A DNA stretch of 8,484 nt, from the NCBI GenBank assembly GCA_947486505.1, contig CANKTT010000060.1, positions 1 to 8,484 on the forward strand, given 5' to 3'. The position numbers and the translations under genes were made by a program. Below are positions 6,042 through 8,484 of the stretch, piece by piece. The stretch is from Actinomycetota bacterium. Its GTDB lineage: Bacteria; Actinomycetota; Actinomycetes; S36-B12; UBA5976. The notes under the pieces are model-generated. The model made no database searches and was not told the DNA's origin. It saw only the letters and a program-made list of their open reading frames with translations. Within the stretch, counting starts at the first letter, position 1. Each line of letters starts with the position of its first letter.

Positions 6042-6362
6042 TTAGTAAGTGATTTCGCGCTTTGATGCGTCCGCTTCAACCTGGCGGTCGCCCAAAGTTG
6101 GATCATCGAGGAATCCGTCTTTCGTTGACTTGCGCGCTGCGCTGGACCAACTTGGTCCCAAGGTGAATAGCGCAATGATTCCTGCGATCGCAAGTGGTAG
6201 CACCACAAACCACAGAATCGCGTTAAGTGTTCCCATTGGCTCGCCAGGCTGATCGCCATCATCGCGTTTTGTTGACTCAGCAAATGCAGTTGTGACTGAT
6301 GTTGAAATTAAAACTGCCGCGGCTGTTGAACTGGTCCAAAAACGGCGAATGCTTGTCGTCAT
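6042..6362 (-). CDS. Small secreted/membrane protein, possibly a CtaJ-like oxidase subunit
   Basis: The 106-aa product has a signal-peptide-like start: positive RR at 6-7, a hydrophobic stretch, then AFA before Glu29, a plausible signal peptidase site. A short acidic linker (about 29-43) leads to one strong transmembrane helix at about 46-68, then a polar cytoplasmic tail beginning GPSWSSAARK and ending at Tyr106. With the signal cleaved, the topology would be outside-N, inside-C. I do not recognise the family with certainty. Its place beside pepN and its helix-plus-short-tail form recall the small actinobacterial aa3 cytochrome oxidase accessory subunit CtaJ, which as I remember lies near pepN in mycobacteria; that is a hypothesis. 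The signal peptide makes it longer at the N-terminus than such subunits. The gene is convergent with pepN, shares its terminator, and starts with leaderless spacing. Confidence 0.75.
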   Translation of the reverse strand: MTTSIRRFWTSSTAAAVLISTSVTTAFAESTKRDDGDQPGEPMGTLNAILWFVVLPLAIAGIIALFTLGPSWSSAARKSTKDGFLDDPTLGDRQVEADASKREITY

Positions 6363-6368
6363 GTCTCT

Positions 6369-6374
6369 ACTTTA
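6369..6374 (-). promoter_or_regulatory. Candidate -10 element, leaderless start of the small membrane-protein gene
   Basis: On the minus strand TAAAGT, then AGAGAC, then the ATG at 6362: again TANNNT-N6-ATG. The AGAG within the spacer would be only 2 nt from the ATG, too close for normal Shine-Dalgarno use. The -35 region shows no good match. Confidence 0.45.
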
Positions 6375-6434
6375 CGATAAACATCTTTCGACACGACTGC
6401 GACCCAAGACAAGTAAGTTAATTGTCGCCAAAAT

Positions 6435-6439
6435 AGAGG
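6435..6439 (+). promoter_or_regulatory. Unusually close Shine-Dalgarno-like AGAGG before the MscS-like gene
   Basis: AGAGG ends 1 nt before ATG 6441, much nearer than a functional site normally lies. Either it is fortuitous and the transcript is leaderless (CAAAAT at 6429-6434 is an imperfect -10 at the right 6-nt spacing), or translation begins at the in-frame ATG at 6471, which has no Shine-Dalgarno of its own. Confidence 0.4.
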
Positions 6440-6440
6440 T

Positions 6441-6968
6441 ATGACAAACTCAGATTTTCCAGATTGGCTGATGGGGGAACCCCTAAAGATAGTAGCTATT
6501 TTCTTAGTGGCTTTTGTAGCGCGATTCCTACTGGTTCGAGCAAGTAACCGCGTTATTAGACAGGCATTTGGAGCGAGCGAGCGTCGAGACCAAAGAAGCG
6601 AAACGGTTTCCACGGTTTTGAACACGATCATTTCGGTAACTATCTGGGGCACTGCATTCTTGATGGCCCTAACCGTCCTTGGAGTCAACATTGGCCCACT
6701 TCTTGCCAGCGCTGGCATAGCAGGTGTGGCGCTTGGCTTTGGCGCACAGACACTTGTGAAAGATTACATTTCTGGACTGTTTTTGATTCTGGAAGATCAA
6801 TACGGCATCGGTGACGAGGTCGAGATTGGGTCCGTCAGGGGTCGAGTCGAGGCGGTAGCGCTTCGCACAACAAAAGTCCGAGATGAGGCCGGGGTGCTCT
6901 GGTACATCAGGAACGGCGAAATTTTGAATGTGGCCAACTTTAGTCAAAACACGAATTGGGAGAAGTAG
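6441..6968 (+). CDS. Short MscS-family mechanosensitive channel
   Basis: MscS channels open under membrane tension to release solutes on hypo-osmotic shock. The 175-aa protein has transmembrane segments at about 13-33 and 60-81, then the pore-lining TM3 region with the Gly/Ala-rich pattern around 90-112 (AGIAGVALGFGAQTLVKDYISG). After this comes the beta domain (about 113-170), with family landmarks YGIGDEVEIG, G-V-AV-LRTTKVRD and the IRNGEIL-V-NFSQ strand. The protein stops five residues after this, so the alpha/beta domain that forms the lower part of the cytoplasmic cage in E. coli MscS is missing. No frameshift is evident: the frames beyond the stop show no MscS-like continuation, and the next gene begins 45 nt later. 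It is divergent from the gene at 6362 and may be cotranscribed with the gene at 7014. Family certain, function of the short form inferred. Confidence 0.9.
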   Translation: MTNSDFPDWLMGEPLKIVAIFLVAFVARFLLVRASNRVIRQAFGASERRDQRSETVSTVLNTIISVTIWGTAFLMALTVLGVNIGPLLASAGIAGVALGFGAQTLVKDYISGLFLILEDQYGIGDEVEIGSVRGRVEAVALRTTKVRDEAGVLWYIRNGEILNVANFSQNTNWEK

Positions 6969-7013
6969 GTAACGCCAACCTGCGCATTGGCCAATTACCC
7001 GCAACACTTAGCT

Positions 7014-8484
7014 ATGTCACAACTTTGCCTTGTCACTGGAGCCACTGGATATATTGGCGGCCGATTGATCCCACGCCTCTTGGAAGAAGGGGTGCGAGTT
7101 CGTGTACTCGTAAGGCATCCCGAGCGCATTTCACAACATCCTTGGCATGATCAAGTCGAGATCGTTGCTGGAACTGCAGATGACCCTGACGTAAGTGATG
7201 AGGCGCTTCGCGATGTCGATGTTGCGTATTACTTAATTCACGCAATTGGTAGCCCAGGTGATTTTGAGGAAACCGAGCGGCACACTGCTGAAGTTTTTGC
7301 GCAGGCCGCTAAGGCGAACAATGTGGGCAAAATCGTTTACTTGGGTGGATTACAGAATGATCCAAAACTTTCACCACACCTGCGATCCCGCGCTGAAGTT
7401 GGAAATATTTTCCTAAGTTCGGGAGTTCCTACTATTGCTTACGGAGCTGCAGTAATCATCGGTTCTGGAAGTCTTTCGTTTGAAATGCTTCGCTACCTAA
7501 CTGAACGCCTGCCAGCAATGATTACGCCGCGTTGGGTACGCACCAAAATTCAGCCGATCGCTATTCGCGACGTATTGCGATATTTGATTGAGGCTCGAAA
7601 TCTTCCTGCTGGGTTGAATCGCACATTTGATATCGGTGGACCTGATGTACTGACCTATCAAAAGATGATGCATGGTTATGCGAAAGTAGCTGGACTTCGG
7701 AAACGAATCATTTTGCCAATCAACTTGCTATCCCCAGGGCTTTCAGCACGTTGGATTGGCCTAGTTACGCCAGTTCCAAAGAACATTGCCCGACCATTGG
7801 TCGACAGCTTAAAGACTGAAGTTATCTGCGCCGAAAACGACATTAAAAAGTACATCCCAGACCCACCCGAGGGCCTTATGGGATTCGAAGATTCAGTTGC
7901 GATTGCATTGACTCGAATTAAGCAGGCAAACGTGACTTCACGTTGGTCGTCAGCTTCTATGGTCGGTGAACCAAGTGATCCACTTCCAACCGACCCGGAT
8001 TGGGCCGGTGGTTCGCTCTATACTGATGATCGATATGTACCTTCACATTCAACTCCGGAATCACTTTGGCGAATCATCGAAGGAGTCGGTGGCGAGAACG
8101 GTTGGTACTCCTTCCCATTAGCGTGGGAAACCCGCGGACTTATCGATCGATTCTTCGGGGGTCCAGGTATTCGTCGAGGTCGGCGAGACCCCAACAAGTT
8201 ACTCGCTGGCGAAATTGTTGATTTCTGGCGCGTAGAAGAATGTATCCCTGGCTCACTGCTAAGGCTTCGAGCTGAGATGCACATGCCAGGGCTTGCTTGG
8301 TTAGAACTGCGCGTTGAAAAAAATGATGCGGGCGAAACTATGTACCACCAGCATGCGATCTATCATCCAAAGGGACTCTCTGGACACCTTTATTGGTGGT
8401 CAGTCTGGCCATTTCATGGGTTCGTCTTTGGGTCTATGACCAGAAACATAACCAAAGCTGCACGGAAGTTAGATGCTCAAGTAA
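7014..8484 (+). CDS. NAD(P)-binding SDR/NmrA-like protein fused to DUF2867 (3' end beyond window)
   Basis: The frame is open for 490 codons to the edge (last full codon 8481-8483); the terminal TAA at 8482-8484 is out of frame. The N-terminus is an atypical short-chain dehydrogenase Rossmann fold: VTGATGYIGG at about 7-16 holds the GxxGxxG dinucleotide motif, and Arg34 in VLVRHPER suggests NADP(H). AYYLIHAIG (71-79) and the YLGGLQND strand (109-116) fit the NmrA-like/extended group that lacks the classical Tyr-x-x-x-Lys pair. The C-terminal third (about 345-480), with its ending GHLYWWSVWPFHGFVF, matches the SRPBCC-like DUF2867 domain. The two-domain protein is common in actinobacteria at about 490-510 aa, so only a few residues should be missing. 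Substrate and reaction are unknown. No Shine-Dalgarno is seen before the ATG; the 45-nt gap after the MscS-like gene suggests a shared transcript. Confidence 0.88.
   Translation, partial: MSQLCLVTGATGYIGGRLIPRLLEEGVRVRVLVRHPERISQHPWHDQVEIVAGTADDPDVSDEALRDVDVAYYLIHAIGSPGDFEETERHTAEVFAQAAKANNVGKIVYLGGLQNDPKLSPHLRSRAEVGNIFLSSGVPTIAYGAAVIIGSGSLSFEMLRYLTERLPAMITPRWVRTKIQPIAIRDVLRYLIEARNLPAGLNRTFDIGGPDVLTYQKMMHGYAKVAGLRKRIILPINLLSPGLSARWIGLVTPVPKNIARPLVDSLKTEVICAENDIKKYIPDPPEGLMGFEDSVAIALTRIKQANVTSRWSSASMVGEPSDPLPTDPDWAGGSLYTDDRYVPSHSTPESLWRIIEGVGGENGWYSFPLAWETRGLIDRFFGGPGIRRGRRDPNKLLAGEIVDFWRVEECIPGSLLRLRAEMHMPGLAWLELRVEKNDAGETMYHQHAIYHPKGLSGHLYWWSVWPFHGFVFGSMTRNITKAARKLDAQV

Noticed and set aside
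6359..7007. Leftward open frames overlapping the MscS-like gene
   Set aside because: They lie opposite a protein with clear family motifs, and their translations show no recognisable domain; shadow frames.
6956..7150. Frameshifted continuation of the MscS-like gene
   Set aside because: The translation shows no MscS C-terminal features and overlaps the start of the clearly coding gene at 7014.
8018..8284. Leftward 88-codon open frame inside the DUF2867 region
   Set aside because: Antisense to a well-supported coding region; low-complexity Arg/Ser/Pro-rich translation with no motif.
8482..8484. Terminal TAA as the stop of the last gene
   Set aside because: It is out of frame: the last complete codon is GTA at 8481-8483, so the gene continues beyond the window.
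1..8484. CRISPR array, insertion sequence, toxin-antitoxin or defence island
   Set aside because: No regularly spaced repeats, transposase or integrase motifs, or small paired genes are seen. The repeats found are local to 137-301.

Overview
This window reads as chromosomal DNA of a mid- to low-GC actinobacterium, probably a freshwater or marine planktonic lineage of the Nanopelagicales type. That placement is an inference. It rests on actinobacterial protein features: a mycothiol-era DsbA-like protein of the Rv2466c family, a Streptomyces lividans-type PepN, an RpiB very close to the mycobacterial form, and an NAD(P)-binding/DUF2867 fusion. Hand-counted GC is only about 50% or below, the tRNA gene does not encode CCA, and several starts look leaderless.

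Layout. Bases 1-77 hold no supported gene and lead into a tRNA-Gly(TCC) at 78-148. Bases 149-330 are non-coding and dense in structure: a tandem GC-rich repeat abutting the tRNA, a segment able to pair with the tRNA 3' end, a perfect 11-bp AT-rich stem-loop, a near-perfect 14-bp direct repeat, and an inverted copy of the tRNA T-arm. A complete copper amine oxidase (331-2268, +) follows, with all cofactor and copper ligands. It ends in a 4-bp convergent overlap with rpiB.

The block 2265-6362 looks like the conserved actinobacterial core neighbourhood rpiB - Rv2466c-like - pepN - small membrane protein. rpiB and the DsbA-like gene form a leftward operon. pepN runs rightward from a shared 84-bp divergent intergenic region. 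A strong 15-bp hairpin at 5998-6032 separates pepN from the convergent small membrane-protein gene (6042-6362, -). Another divergent gap of 78 bp leads to a short MscS-like channel gene (6441-6968, +). Then comes an NAD(P)-binding/DUF2867 gene (7014 onward, +) that runs off the right edge without a stop.

How the genes relate. RpiB (pentose phosphate pathway), the thiol-redox protein and PepN (peptide turnover) are housekeeping functions that share a neighbourhood rather than one pathway. The amine oxidase is the likely accessory gene: it lies between a tRNA and the core block, has visibly lower GC than pepN, and has no amine transporter or aldehyde dehydrogenase beside it. I see no mobile-element gene, CRISPR array, toxin-antitoxin pair or defence system. 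I do not see a clearly new biological system. The most unusual material is the structured 137-301 segment between the tRNA and the amine oxidase, the cysteine-rich tail of that enzyme, the single-cysteine DsbA-like active site, the cut-down MscS, and the possible oxidase-subunit identity of the small membrane protein.
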